A stretch of 64,000 bases of DNA. Source: Spongilla lacustris. Lineage: Eukaryota > Porifera > Demospongiae > Spongillida > Spongillidae. Positions 34,411 to 46,322 of this stretch are shown piece after piece. The number at the start of each line of letters is the position of its first letter. The stretch's first letter is position 1. The position numbers and the translations under genes were made by a program. The notes under the pieces were generated by a model. That model had not been told where the DNA came from, ran no database searches, and saw only the letters and a program-made list of their open reading frames with translations. The stretch is from positions 3,653,720-3,717,719 of the forward strand of contig OX442433.1 in the NCBI GenBank assembly GCA_949361645.1, read 5' to 3'.

Positions 34411-36924
34411 TTAACATGAACATTTTGACTTTGACTTGGTCTGACGTAATTTCACTGTTGATCTTTGTTCTGTCACAGAAGTGCCAAGCTCCAACTGCTT
34501 TCTGTGCACTGCAGCCACAATGGTCTCAAAAGTGTTTACGACATTGTCACCACTTTTAGTTGAAACACAAAATGATAGTTCACTCTTTAGTCGTTCTCTA
34601 CAAAATCTCTGAATCGTTTCATCACTTATTTCCCAGATCAAATCACACTTATTGCCAATTAATGCCCATGTGAGCTGCGAAGCCTCTTTCTGTACACAAC
34701 CTTCAGCATCATCTGCCCAACTATACAGGTGTTCAAGTGTATATAGAGCTTCAACACTGTAGAACAGCAGAACTGCTACACAATCTCTATATAGGACATA
34801 GTTGTAAGGTCGTGTTCGACCTTGCTCCAATCCACAAGTGTCATATAGATAAACCTGCCCATAAAAGGACATAATGACCATCCAGTTGATTCATAAATTA
34901 TTGCCAGAGCATTTTTAAAAACTATGCCTCCCCCCCCTCCCCCCCCCCCCCCCCCCCCAAAAAAAAAAAAAAAACCGTTGCAATCTGAAATTGAAGTGAT
35001 GTAAATGCAGAAATTATATATGACACAACTGAGAAGTTGTTAAGATGCTATCCTGTACGTCTCCATGATAGCATTGCTTGCGTGTATTGTATTGAGGGCA
35101 TTATGGAGTTGCATACTCAACAGTTATTAGAGTTGTACTTATATTCTTTCATGGACTGTGTGGTACACCTTGACATTTGGGAGGGCACAGCAGAGTAACG
35201 AGGGTATCAAGTGCCCCTGGGGGCAAAATAATTACAATGTGCCCCCCCCCCCCCCCTCCAAAATACGAATGTGGGGGTGGGGGTTTACCCTTGCATTTCA
35301 ACAAATACAAATCAGAGAGGAGTCCACTTGTGTTTGGGTAAATACTAATGTGAGGGGAGTCCCCTCTTCCATTTGGCCATATACAAAAGTGAGGGGGATC
35401 CCCCTTCTGTCAAAAGTGGGGAAATGTTGGGGGATGTCACTTACCATATTATTATATTATCAATCAACATAAGAGCATTAATATAAGCCTTTCCTTGGCC
35501 GCCTAATATCCAATATGCATCACAATGCTATTTATGTTAAACACATAGGCATCTCGGTGCTTCCCATAGGTCAGTGCCCTGCACCCCTCCCCCTGCTCTT
35601 CTCTCCCTGTGCACTAGCAACTAAAATGGCTACTAGCTTTCAAACATGCAACCAATCATTTTCCCACTGGTGTTAGGCAAACTCCCATAAGGGTGTTTAT
35701 TAAATGTATATCTGTGCAAGTATTGCGTTACCCTGGGGAACATGTGTGTAGTGATGCATTAGTGCTGCAAATATTAAAAAGTAATGTCATACATATGGCT
35801 GTTACATTCAAAGTATACAGCTTCAGAGTGCAGGTGTGCCATGCCACCAATACAAGCATCAAATGTGCGATTCGTTCCCCAATGGGTAATCATCATTTAA
35901 AGCTAACCGTAAAGTAATTCAGATTGTGCCCTCTTATGCTAACTTAGAATATTGTTAAATTTCTTTTATACCAATAAATTAAGTGTAAATGAAGAGCATT
36001 GCAACCCATATCATGTAAAAAATTAACCCTATATGTGCACTCCAGCAAAATTTATAACGGTTGGGTCCCCATTTAATAAGGTTAGTGTTTGCCATATTTC
36101 CACATGTACCATAATTTCCTATACAGCACATCATCCCATTAGTCTCATACCAAGACCCGAGTTAGCGGAGTACGTCACAGCTGCAGATGGATTACATCAA
36201 CGCTAGACCTAGTTCTAGCTTAGCGGTGATGTAATCCATCCGCAGCTGTGACGTCGTGGGTCTGGGTACGAGATTATCATCCCGTGCACACATTATTGCG
36301 TAATTTCAATTCAAGTCAACCCAATATAGCCACAAACTCACGTATTTGCTACGCTGACGCATTCCTCGTAACTAATAATCTAAACTATATTGTCCATCTC
36401 AGTTATAAATAAGAGAGATTATCAAAACCACAATAGTACCTTATAAATGTCCACCCTCCGTAAATACACAAAGGTGTGGCTGCAAGAAGTAGATATTACC
36501 TGCCTGCTCGATTCGAACAACTAATGTAACGCAGCAACGTTGCATCGTATAGTTACATACAGTACAATTTGTCGCCCAGCGCCGTGGGTGGTTTTTTAAT
36601 CATAAACTATAAAGGTTGGACAACATACATTGTAGCTGCTATTCAACTGCATCACCAGCTGGCATACACTAACTAAACTTTCTATTCCATCCCCCCCCCC
36701 CCCCCCCCCCCACCCCCCCACCCCCTCCCGCCAATCTTTATTATACTTCTTACCTTCACCGTTGTTCCATCCACAACCTGTGTGTATTCCAGACAGTCCG
36801 ATCCCGTGCACTCGTCCGTAATGTTCTCAACAAATCTACCATACTTCAAGCGCAGTAAGAAACTTGTCTTTCCCACATCCAAATCTCCAAGAAGGATGAA
36901 TTTATACGTGGGCATCTGCGCCAT
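34411..36924 (-). CDS. atypical Rab/Ras-like small GTPase
   Basis: Two exons: 36754-36924 (57 codons, donor AAG|GTAAGA) and 34411-34854 (acceptor GGGCAG), phase-0 intron of 1.9 kb; about 204 residues, normal for a Rab. Motifs: P-loop GDLDVGKTS (residues 13-21), switch I area DECTGSD (38-43), G3 DTCGLE (61-66), G4 GNKCDL, G5-like STKSG, and a C-terminal CSC suited to geranylgeranylation. Family members usually have DTAGQE; here the catalytic Gln is Leu, and the P-loop position equivalent to Ras Gly13 is Asp. Such changes lower GTP hydrolysis in Ras/Rab proteins, so a mainly GTP-bound or atypical switch is inferred. Leu at the Gln61 position is also known from kappaB-Ras, but those lack a prenyl tail. 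An alternative start is Met4. Confidence 0.85.
34928..34974. repeat. C run followed by A run in the GTPase intron
   Basis: About 28 mostly-C bases followed by 16 A, close to the intron's acceptor end on the gene strand. Confidence 0.85.
35225..35440. repeat. degenerate ~45-bp tandem repeat in the GTPase intron
   Basis: Successive blocks of the form AATAC(A/T)AAT…GAG…GGAGTCC… recur about four times with decay; starts with a C run at 35241-35256. Confidence 0.55.
36140..36276. mobile_element. 137-bp MULE-like MITE in the GTPase intron
   Basis: TAGTCTCATACCAAGACCC … GGGTCTGGGTACGAGATTA with inner arms CAGCTG…GATGGATTACATCA…GCT, the same block as in the 7377-9017 arms. Flanks TCATCCCAT (36131-36139) and TCATCCCGT (36277-36285) agree at 8 of 9 positions. 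Confidence 0.85.
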
Positions 36925-37057
36925 AACTTTTCTTAAAAGAATTATTTTATCACGTATGCGATCCGATTCGGATCCGATCCGATCAGGTGGACCTCATCCA
37001 TGGTGTGTAGTTGCCATGGGAACTATTGCACCATGCCGATGCACTTACATAAAACCA

Positions 37058-37897
37058 TAGATATTAGACTGGAAGGGATTGGAAACCAGACCAATTAACA
37101 AGTACAGTCCTGGCAGTTCAAGTCCCCAGGCCTTTACGGGTACAACGTTTGCACAGGAGCGAGTGGAAAAGAACGTATCTGTGGATTGTGGCAGAGATAA
37201 AGTAAAGGGAACACTTTTCATAAAGTTCATGGTTTTGTAGGTTGTTTTATTTGATTTTCAGGCTGCAATCGACCACATTATTGACGATGACCTGTTTTAT
37301 CCCTAGGGCAAAAATTGCGCGCGAATTAAAGGCTTAGCTTTTAGATTTTTTTTTGGTCGTAGAAAACGCACAGACGGCAAACTAACTATCCGTTGGCACG
37401 TATTTTTCATCTGGCTATCTGGTAGTCAAGTTTTCCGAATTTTTACGACAAAGCTACGGTCGCTAGTATCACACCTAGTCAAAAGTAAGTTTTTTTTATT
37501 TTTTATATCGAGTACGACGCATTCATGTCACAAAAACTATACTGTGGTACGTAAAACACAGTGCTCAATCTGCCTATCGTAACGCCGTACCTTTACGTCG
37601 CTTTGTCCGGGCGTAGTACCGGGGAGTTTAATTCTAGACATGGAGCGCGCTTTAAGTCTAATATCTTCTCTTAGGAATAGAGCATTTTTTAAATGCTTAC
37701 TTCTTTGTGATCCACAGTTCGTGCGCTACCTTTTACTACTCTCCTTATTTGCCTATTGCGTACTTGACCAAAAACGTTTGAGGGGCGAGGTGCCAGACTA
37801 ACCAATTAGCAATTGCCAGGAGTGTCCCCGCTATGTTCTATTGAAATGTATGGCGCAAGTGCGCGGTTTCCAATCCCTTCCAGTCTAATATCTATGA
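37058..37897. mobile_element. DNA element with ~32-bp inverted repeats upstream of the GTPase gene
   Basis: CATAGATATTAGACTGGAAG … CTTCCAGTCTAATATCTATG are perfect inverted ends, extending through GGGATTGGAAACC. ATAAAAC occurs immediately outside both ends (a 7-bp candidate duplication, extendable because the end overlaps it). No transposase seen. It lies 134 bp upstream of the GTPase start codon and may affect its promoter. Confidence 0.78.
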
Positions 37898-38065
37898 TAA
37901 AACCATCACTGAGTCGCTTCTGCTCATTACGACAACTGTCAATTAACTTCTTCTTGGCACGATTTTGTTTTCCCATCAGTCCAACACCGGTACCTGACCT
38001 CTTGTCTAGACAAACACTGCTTAGCAGGGTCTTTGCATTGGCTCTGACCAGCGTCATGCTCAATC
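37898..38065 (-). CDS. possible exon disrupted by the 37058-37897 element
   Basis: Minus-strand reading MTLVRANAKTLL…GKQNRAKKKLI…RLSDGF with a possible acceptor (TACCAG) at its 5' side. Its 3' side meets the element; on removal of the element the next bases are GTAAGT, usable as a donor or as a stop after one codon. No family recognised. Confidence 0.3.
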
Positions 38066-38190
38066 TGGTACATATTGTACTAACATGCTGTTAATAAACT
38101 TGATTTTTACATGAACGTAGGATTTCATGTTTGTGCTAGAGCAATAAATAAAATGTTGTTTATATCATTATGCCATTAAATAAACTTCAC

Positions 38191-38497
38191 AAGATATAAA
38201 AAAACATTCTCTCTGAGAAAGTCGGTGGTATATAGGATTTTAAGGCAATGGTGGTGTAAAAAGGAAGGGAACAAGGGATCAACGATATTGATGATACAAT
38301 TTTTTTAACTGAATAGTCCTATATATAAGTAGCACTTTCATTTTGTACCACATTTCACGTAGCTATAAAGATACATGTAGGACTATTAAAAAAATTTCTA
38401 TCATCACTGATCCCTTGTTCCCTTCCTTTTTACACCACCTTGCTTTCAAATCCTATATACCACCAACTTTCTCAGAGAGAATGTTTTTTTATATCTT
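38191..38497. mobile_element. palindromic MITE (GATATAAA/ACATTC family), best complete copy
   Basis: ~100-bp arms AAGATATAAAAAAACATTC … GAATGTTTTTTTATATCTT, carrying GGTATATAGGATTT and GTGTAAAAAGGAAGGGAACA. The centre holds an inner palindrome bounded by TAGTCCTA/TAGGACTA. Confidence 0.9.
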
Positions 38498-39026
38498 TTT
38501 GAATTTATAAAGATTTGGTAAGTAGTACTAGTATGATCGAGACTATATATTATCTCTGGTATTATGTAAGTACATGTGTTTTAAAAGAGCGAGGGGTCAT
38601 GATGGCCTGGTGACATAGTACCATTGGAATGTGATGGTAAGGCAAGTAAAATAAACAATACCCCATGCATGAGATCATATTGCTGACTTGATGGTATTAT
38701 TATATCCCCCCTTTTCTCATGCAGAGCCAATGATGACAGCAAGGTCAGGAGCTATTACAGTCAAGAGTGTCCGAATATGTTCAACTATTGAAGGGCGATT
38801 GCATAGGAGATAATGTATATTTGTTTGTGCTCTTGAACCCATGCAGTTCTAATAGATAAGCTTCCAATCCCTCTACATATAGGTCATAAACTTATTTCTC
38901 TACATGCTTGAAAATGACAATGCAAAGGTCGGTTCTAAGGTATATGCATGATGTAACTTTCTGCCTAATATGTAGTTGTCTAACATTACAATATAATGCC
39001 TTAACTCGTGTTCACCATGCTTATAT
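38498..39026. other. gene-poor stretch
   Basis: A possible plus-strand acceptor CTCATGCAG at about 38723 precedes about 80 bp of open sequence, but no donor or partner exon is identifiable. Confidence 0.3.
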
Positions 39027-42000
39027 TTAGTGTCCAAGCATTTGGAAGTCTTTTATCCTCTTAATCAAGTCCTTCTTATTGCCAGATATCTTCAAATTGT
39101 GCTCTTTCAAGTAATACCGAAGCTGTGTAAGCTTGAGATGACTAAGATCCTCTGAAACCCATGCAGTCAATCTCATCCATTTGTAAAGTAACCTTTGACC
39201 GCTTTGTGCGAAGGCTCCCATTTCTAATGATTCTACTCCGCTTCCTCGATTCATGCTCTGGATGCTTGCGTTGTCCAATTTTTTTGTACACTGCTCGAAT
39301 TTGACTGATCACAGGGACTTCAGAAAGCAACAGCAGTCCATCTGTATATTGTACAAAGTTTGGCTTGCACAGCCTCAGCAGATACTTTAAGGCGACTTTT
39401 CACAGCAGACCCTTCAACTATGCTTTCTTCACCAGTGCGCCAGCACTGTGCAATGAAGTCCTGTACTCTTGTGCTGAGCTCAGGGTGTTGGTTCTTCTGA
39501 CAGTGGGCCCAACCAGCAATGAAATTTACCTCAAACAATGCATATGTTGAAGTTTCAGGATTTGTAATTGAGGTTATCATTGCTCTTGCCTGCCCATCTA
39601 CTGTGAAGTCTCGAGTACTTATATCTAGTACTTCATTAGCATCGTGAACAGCCATAGAACACCACTGCATTGCATGGGGGGGACCTTTATATGTGTGCCT
39701 CTCTCTGCCAAGAGCAGTCTTAAAGTGGCATTGGCAATGTGTGCATTGTGGGTAAATACTGCATACATCCTTCATAGCTTCTGCCTTAATGGATTCTGAC
39801 TTCTCCTTGGCTTGTTGCCGTTTACTCTTCTTCGCTGGTCTAGCAATATATGGACGGCGAGCCTTAGAGGCATCAACCTCAGAATCCATATTGTCAAATT
39901 GTACTCTACAACCGCTAAAGTTTACTCCTGGATTTCCAAATGGGTCTTGGTCATAGGAATCAAATGGAGCAGGAATCAGCTTTGTTATGTAAGATGGTAC
40001 AGACTGTCCAAGGTTGTGAAAAAATGAAACTTGAGGGGTTTCAGAGTGGTGGTCATAATGAGCAACCAAATAGCTTGAAATGCCTTTGATTGGGGGAAGT
40101 TTTACTGCCATGAATGGACAATCATGCTTTGGTTTCACTAGAAGACAGTTGTATTCTTAACACATTTTGTGCTTAGAGCAACAGCAAGTTGCTTCGGAGT
40201 TGACACTTTTCTTCCCCACTCTCCTTCCGCAATATAGACTTCAACTCTCAACTGTTGGTGAGCAAAATGTGAATCACACATATCTTTTTCAGCTGCAGCT
40301 TCATTGTGGTAATATGCAACAAGTGTCATGCCACATGCAATAGCAGCTTGATGCAAGTACATCTTGGTATCTTTGCCAGCAAATTCTTTGGCATTATCAC
40401 TTTGGAAAATTATATACCTTAGATGAGGGTAATGATGTTGGATTGCTCTTAATCCAGCCTCAATACATGAAATGGCGACAAAAGCATCACTCTTTTCATC
40501 ATCCAGCACAATGCAGTCCACAAAGTGAAGATGCATTGATTTTTTGCCAGTCTCTATACAAGAACCATCCTCCAAAGATGTATCATTTTTGGCTGCATTC
40601 ATTTCACACATTTCTTCACTACACTCTTCATCACACTCTGCCTCAAACTCTGCTGATCCAGAAACTTCAACATCTACTTCAGACACATTTCCAAGCTATT
40701 CTTCAAGCTCATCTTCAAACTCTTCTTCAAGCTCTTCTGCAAGCTCATCTTCAAGCTCTTCTTCAAGCTCTTCTGCAAGCTCATCTTCAAGCTCTTCTTG
40801 AAGCTCTTCTTCAAACACTTCTTCAAGCTAGTCTTCAAACTCTTCTTCACGCTCTTCTTCAAGTTCTTTGTTTTTAGGTAACTCATCATGGGCTGCATCC
40901 TTGTCCAAACTTAAGTCTGCTTGTTTCACATATGCATGCACCCATTCCAAACCATAGCATACCCTTTTGCATCACTGCTTTCTCTGAAACCTCGAGCCCA
41001 AAATTTCTGCTTGAAATCAAAAATGATGTATGTAGTATCTGCTGCCATATTGCTTCTAGCCTGTTTCATTAGATACTGTTGTTGCACATCATGCACAACA
41101 TGAGACATATATCTGAAAGTGCGTCTTTCACATTGATGTAATGTGACAAGTACATCAGAAAGTACACAAACATCTTTGATTTTCTCCAGTGCAGCGCATC
41201 TTAGCTGATCATAAAACAGAAATGGGCAATGGCAAGCTTCACACTCCAGTTGTCCACATGAGTTACTGTGGTTCTTGATACGTGGGCTGCGACCTTTCAC
41301 AAGGTCTAAGGTAAATTGGGGTAAGTGAGGTGTACATATAGCAGTTTTACCATCAGGTGCAATGTAGCCATTGATAGTTTTGCAGATATTTCTAGCTGAT
41401 TCTTTATTATTTGCTGGTGTCTTGAATTGGATTGATCATTCAGGTCATCAACTAGTTGTAAAATACTATGGTAACAAGTGACGGACATTCATCTCATGAT
41501 CATTTGCAGTGTGTTTGCTTTGTTTTAACTCATCAAATGTTGGTTCACATTGATGTCTTACACCATCCAGAACATGGTGCGCATAAGTGTATGATCAAAA
41601 TGTAAACACTGTTGATGTCTGCAGATACAGCTGTTCCCTCACTGTTTGGTCAGCATCAGAGGCTGGTGCAACAATGTCAATGACTTTGTCCACCAATTGG
41701 TAATTATCAGTGCGATAATTGACTTTTATATAGTTGACTCCAGCTCTAATTTGTTGTTTCTTACTTCCCCCTGTAATAAAATTTGTGATAGTGTAAAAGA
41801 GGGACTTCTTCATAGCCGGTGTATTTGGAAATTGAGCACTGTGTTTTATGAAATACTCTTGGTAGATTTGGTAGACACATCTCGTTTTAACATGAGAGAT
41901 TTCATGATTGCAACATTATCTATGCTCATTTTCTTCAACAATGACAAAGATTGTTTCTTCTTTGGTAGCTACGCAAGCCTTGAGATATTGTTGTAGAAAT

Positions 42001-42870
42001 AAATGGTATCAACAGCAAGTTTCACCACTTCACTGCATAACTTATATGTCGAGTAATAACAGGTGGTATTAGTTCAAGGCCACGATGAAGATATGTAGCA
42101 TCCACTTTGGCTTGAAATATTAAGGACCTCAAGTGACCATCAGAATGTGTTGTCCCATCATCAGACATCAACTGCTGCACATAAGAAAATGGTAATGTAC
42201 TCAGGTGTGCAAGGAGTCGACGAGCTGCAACTGATGTACTTGGTGCACAGTGCTTTGCTGACTGTTTGCAACTGCATGTAACTTCTCTAATGGGTTTTCA
42301 ATTGAAATGGATGGAAACACTTTCTCACTCTTACTTGCATCAGGTTCTTCTACAATTTTGAACAGTTGTTTTATGGTGGCTATTTCAGGTAACTTCCATG
42401 ATGGAAGCAGCAGCTTCATTAAACCAACTACGCCTTTCCTGAATACTCTATCCTCGTCAATTGCATCCTTTTCACTCAGAGCCTTACGAACTTTCATCGA
42501 TGGTAGGTTTTATCTATGTCACCATATGCGTCCTCCATACCCATGCGTTTATAGATTTATATTACACCTGGACGCGACTTCAAAGGTTTCAGATACAACT
42601 GGCTCTTAATTGTTCTATAGGAATTCATGCAGATGGAGGTTCAACAAATGATTTAGATCGAACAGCTCTACTCGTATTGCGGCGCAGTTGAACCACTTCC
42701 TGAGTGGTTCTCTTCTTTGGACGACCTTTAGGCTTGAAACACTTGCAGCAAGAGCTGCATATTCCTGAGTTGCAACGCAAACACGCTGCTTTCTTATGCG
42801 CGCGGCTCGGTGAAACAGTGGCCATCAGATTCACCCTAGGACACGATCCATCTGAATTCCTATAGAACAA
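39027..42870 (-). pseudogene. decayed DDE-like transposase gene with SAP domain
   Basis: On the minus strand, successive frames read in order: a Cys-rich, AT-hook-like start (CLRCNSGICSSCCKCFKPKG then RPKKRT, 42625-42825); PSWKLPEIATIKQLF (42201-42489); several short frames (42140-40926) with CEACHCPF; a Glu-rich tract (40690-40860) containing two TAG stops; a core with FQSDNAKEFAGKD and YYHNEAAAEKDMCDSHFAHQ (40138-40686), a pattern like the second Asp and third acidic site of DDE/RNase H-fold transposases; a CX2C…H zinc-finger-like motif CTHCQCHF (39320-40138); and a C-terminal SAP DNA-binding motif (LTQLRYYLKEHNLKISGNKK, 39027-39160). Many frame changes and stops indicate decay, though some breaks could be introns. 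The transposase class is inferred. Confidence 0.65.
40690..40865. repeat. Glu/Leu-encoding tandem repeat
   Basis: Imperfect 12-15-bp units (CTTCAAGCTCTT) give EELEDELAEELEEE on the minus strand within the transposase-like gene; both TAG stops fall inside it. Confidence 0.85.
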
Positions 42871-43078
42871 TTAAGAGCCAGTTGTATCTGAAACCTTTGA
42901 AGTCGCGTCCAGGTGTAATATAAATCTATAAACGCATGGGTATGGAGGACGCATATGGTGACATAGATAAAACCTACCATCGATGAAAGTTCGTAAGGCT
43001 CTGAGTGAAAAGGATGCAATTGACGAGGATAGAGTATTCAGGAAAGGCGTAGTTGGTTTAATGAAGCTGCTGCTTCCG
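42404..43078. repeat. near-identical ~230-bp inverted repeat around a 217-bp spacer
   Basis: 42404-42632 and 42850-43078 are inverted copies with essentially no substitutions over the compared ~130 bp (for example CTATAGAACAATTAAGAGCC on one strand, its complement on the other) and a 4-bp indel at the inner edge. The spacer holds the Cys-rich first coding piece of the transposase-like gene, and the left arm is the next coding piece. Confidence 0.9.
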
Positions 43079-44086
43079 CATACTAATTACTAATGAATAA
43101 GCATAAGCATTTTTGTAACTTATAAAACTACCTTTTGGCAACTTGTTGGGTCACATATAGCGATGTATAACTACATCATTAGACTACAAGACAATACTGC
43201 AATAATAATTTCGCATGAGACAAAAGTGTTTAAGCCCGAAACGATCGCAGATTTTAGAAATCGAATGTAGTTCCGACGATGTAGTATTATTAACGTATGT
43301 AAGTGTGCAAGGACATCCAATTTCGAATTCCAGTCAACTGATGGTTAAAGTATTGAACTATAAAGTTAATTCACATCGTTGACTGTACAGCCGATTATAT
43401 TTTTCATTTTAGCATTTTCCAACAAATGCGTACTCGTTTCTCATGGAATGGGTGTTAAAATTGTGAAGGTTATGAAATGTGACACGGTAATGCCGTAACG
43501 GTAAACGGCATTACCGCGAGTGAATTTTTGCGTGGGCGGACTTCAAGAAATTTCTTCCTGGCTTACTAAATAACATACCATGACTTTTTCCAGACAGGTA
43601 CACACTGTATGCTTTGGTAGAACTTACAAAACCTGCCTTCGCTGGCACTTAGCTATAGGATGAGCTGACCACGCCCCCTGCCTACCGCGAGCGAAAATGT
43701 CTTGTAACGTACTACTGAAAAAGAGTGCAAAAGAAGCTTTGGCTTGTTTGAAAAAGGAATTCACGTACCTTCCTATAGTTGTATAAGTCATATTTAATGC
43801 AGCTATACTCAAGGTGGGAAACATGACCCCGGCTGAAAAAAGTGTACCTGAGGGCACTTACCACATCAAAAACTATGTACCCATTCGACATTTTAATGTA
43901 ACAGGGAGTTATTTATAAAGCATCATTCCAAAAAAAATAGAAATTACACTTTATAAATGGGTGAGCTTTCTGATTATATTTTTTTCCAGTCAAAAAATCG
44001 ATAGGAGGGAATTATCAATATCCACAAATGCCCCGCGTTTCTCGTGGATGCAGTGTTAAAATCTATCATATAATTCATCACCATTA
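43079..44086. other. gene-poor stretch with a short perfect hairpin
   Basis: CGGTAATGCCGT … ACGGCATTACCG (43484-43516) is a 12-bp-arm hairpin. Related words GTTTCTC(A/G)TGGA…GTGTTAAAAT occur at about 43435 and 44039, suggesting ends of an unresolved ~0.6-kb repeat. No gene recognised. Confidence 0.45.
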
Positions 44087-46271
44087 TTATATCAAATTAT
44101 ACTTCAATACAGTATTAGCACCATAGTTAGCAACATACACACTACAATCTCTGTGATCTAGTGCAGTACCATCAGGCTTGTTCAGATCTCCCATGGTGTG
44201 TATCTTGTTTCCTCGAGAATCAAAGATGGACATACAATTGCCCTTTAACTCACTGACAAGGCTGTAACCTTCCGCATCAATGGCTATTCCAACAGGACCT
44301 TCTGGATCACCATATGTTCTGACATACACACCTTCCTTTGTGAAGACTTTGATAGCATTTGAATCATAGGCTGCAACATGAATATTTCCCTCAGGGTCTA
44401 AGGCAAGTCGCTCAAAATGGTCTGTACCATTTATGGTCAGTAACCAACCACCATCTTTATTGAATATTTGTATCCTCTTGTTGCCATAATCAGAAACAAT
44501 CAGCCTGTTGTTTGGGTCAACAATGACCGCCTTGGGCTCACTCAACTGTCCCTGACCTGAACCCTTCTGACCAAACTTATGAAGGAACTTTCCCTTTGAT
44601 GTCAGCTTCTGTATACGATGGTTGTCACCATCAGCAACATACAACACATCTCCCTTGATGGATATACCATATGGCCTTTTGAGCTGACCATCACCACTTC
44701 CATAGCTACCTATGGTATTCTTCAGCTGACCTGTTCGATCAAACACATAAATACAGTTAGCATTGCTCCCTACATAAATGTCTCCATTGTCATGGATGGC
44801 AACACAATATGGTTTACTACTACACTCGATCACTAGGTGGGCTTTACATAAGGTGAGGTAGTCACATTTAGATCTCACATCAAAGTCATGAGGACTTTTC
44901 TGTACATGTTGACCATCCATCGTGATGACCAGCTGGTTAGGACCAGCAGTCTGAGGGGTGAGGGTGATGGTGTAGGTACCATCCAAGTGGTCCTCCACCT
45001 CTCCATACACAACTGCTCCATTATGGACCTTGGACCTCATCTCAGCCTTCATCTGTACACCACCATGTGGGTACCCCTCCCCCTCTGAGGTCTTGCTCTC
45101 TACCTTAACATGGAACCTTGTCCCCACCTTGGCTACTGATTTAGATGTCCATGTACTTGAAGATGGAGATGGAGATCCTGCAGATACACCACCAAATTTG
45201 GACAGTTCTCTTACAAGATTATCTGTTTGGACAGATACATAGATGTAGCTGTGTTGGTTTGGAGTAAGGGACATGGTCTGGGCTATCTTGAGGGTGGCCT
45301 GCAGCTCAGTGGGTACCAGTCCTCCAAGAGCTACCATCTCATGGTCAGTGTGGGTCTGGAGGATGTGGGAGGCAACCTCAGTGTAGTGACCAATGTCCTC
45401 AACTATCTTCTCAAACTGTTCCTTCTGGAGGGTCAGAGCAGTTGTCTTGGACAGTGAAATGGCCTCCACCTCTGACAATAGTGTCCTTTTCCTTTCCTCT
45501 AATGTTTGCTGGAGTATTTCAAAGGCTTGGTTGATGGCCAAGAGAGCATTCCTTTTGGTGATCTCCACTTGTTCCATCATCTCATTATTTCCATCAATGG
45601 CTCCACTCAGCTTTGTCACAAATACTTTTGCATCTCCAAGTGCTCCTTTGATATCCATTTGGTGGATCTTTGCAACAGAGGACAGTTCAGTCACATCATG
45701 GTCCTTGTGGGCAACTGTGGTGCAGTCTTTACACACCAGCAACTTACATGTCTCACAATAAAAGTTCAGCTTATTTTCTTCATGGTTGGGCTGAGAGCAG
45801 TATTGGTCACATGGCTTCATGTTGGTCAGCAGTTGTTTGGCTCCCTCCTGGTCCAGTTCAACCATACTGTGTTTGGACAGTTGGCGACTATGCTTATGGT
45901 GGTCATGACAGAGCTGACATAAAAACTGACGACATGTACAACAAAACACTACTGCAGGAATATTTTGACCATCAATGCAATCATCACAATACACTTCATA
46001 GTTGCTGGCAATCTTGGACATGTACCCAGCTATCTCTACTTCAAATCCAAGATGGAGGTTCTGAGGGAGAACTCTGGCCCCTCCCGCTGGGATGTTTGTT
46101 CTTCGTTCACAGGTGGGACATTTTAACACTTGTTGGGAACCACCTTTCTCTATCTCATGGTGGAGACATTGTTGACAGAAGGAGTGCAAACATGGTAGAA
46201 TTCTTGGATCATTGTAGGGCTTGGAGCACACACTGCAGATAGTGTGTGTAAAGGGTTCCTTCACAACCAAA
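44087..46271 (-). CDS. TRIM-NHL protein (RING, B-boxes, coiled coil, filamin, NHL)
   Basis: One long exon encodes about 727 residues. RING: C12, C15, C27, H29, C32, C35, C51, C54. B-box 1 about 95-135 (CDDC … CRQFLCQLCHDHH), B-box 2 about 154-192 (CETCKLLVCKDC … HKDH). Coiled coil about 200-340. Filamin/ABP280 repeat about 385-475 (DGTYTITLTP, GPNQLVITMDG). Six NHL blades about 485-727 (RPYGISI…LYVADGDNHRIQ; EPKAVIVD…LIVSDYGNKRIQIF). This order is that of TRIM2/TRIM3/TRIM71-type E3 ubiquitin ligases; RING would bind E2 and NHL would bind RNA or protein targets. The frame has no ATG before the RING: the exon begins after an acceptor (CCTACAG, 46271/46272), so a short upstream exon must supply the start; it was not identified. 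Stop at 44087-44089. Confidence 0.92.
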
Positions 46272-46322
46272 CTGTAGGATTATGAGAGTCAATTTATTTA
46301 AGACAACCAGAGGATGTCCAAC

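Noticed and set aside
36682..36753. Glycine-rich extension of the first GTPase exon
   Set aside because: It reads past a good donor (AAG|GTAAGA) into an intronic C/G tract; splicing to 34854 restores the G3 motif.
40443..40877. Plus-strand Leu/Gln- and Ser-rich frames
   Set aside because: Antisense reading of the Glu-rich tandem repeat of the minus-strand transposase-like gene.
45393..46242. Several long plus-strand frames up to 190 codons
   Set aside because: Antisense shadows of the TRIM-NHL exon, whose minus-strand reading has complete domain motifs.
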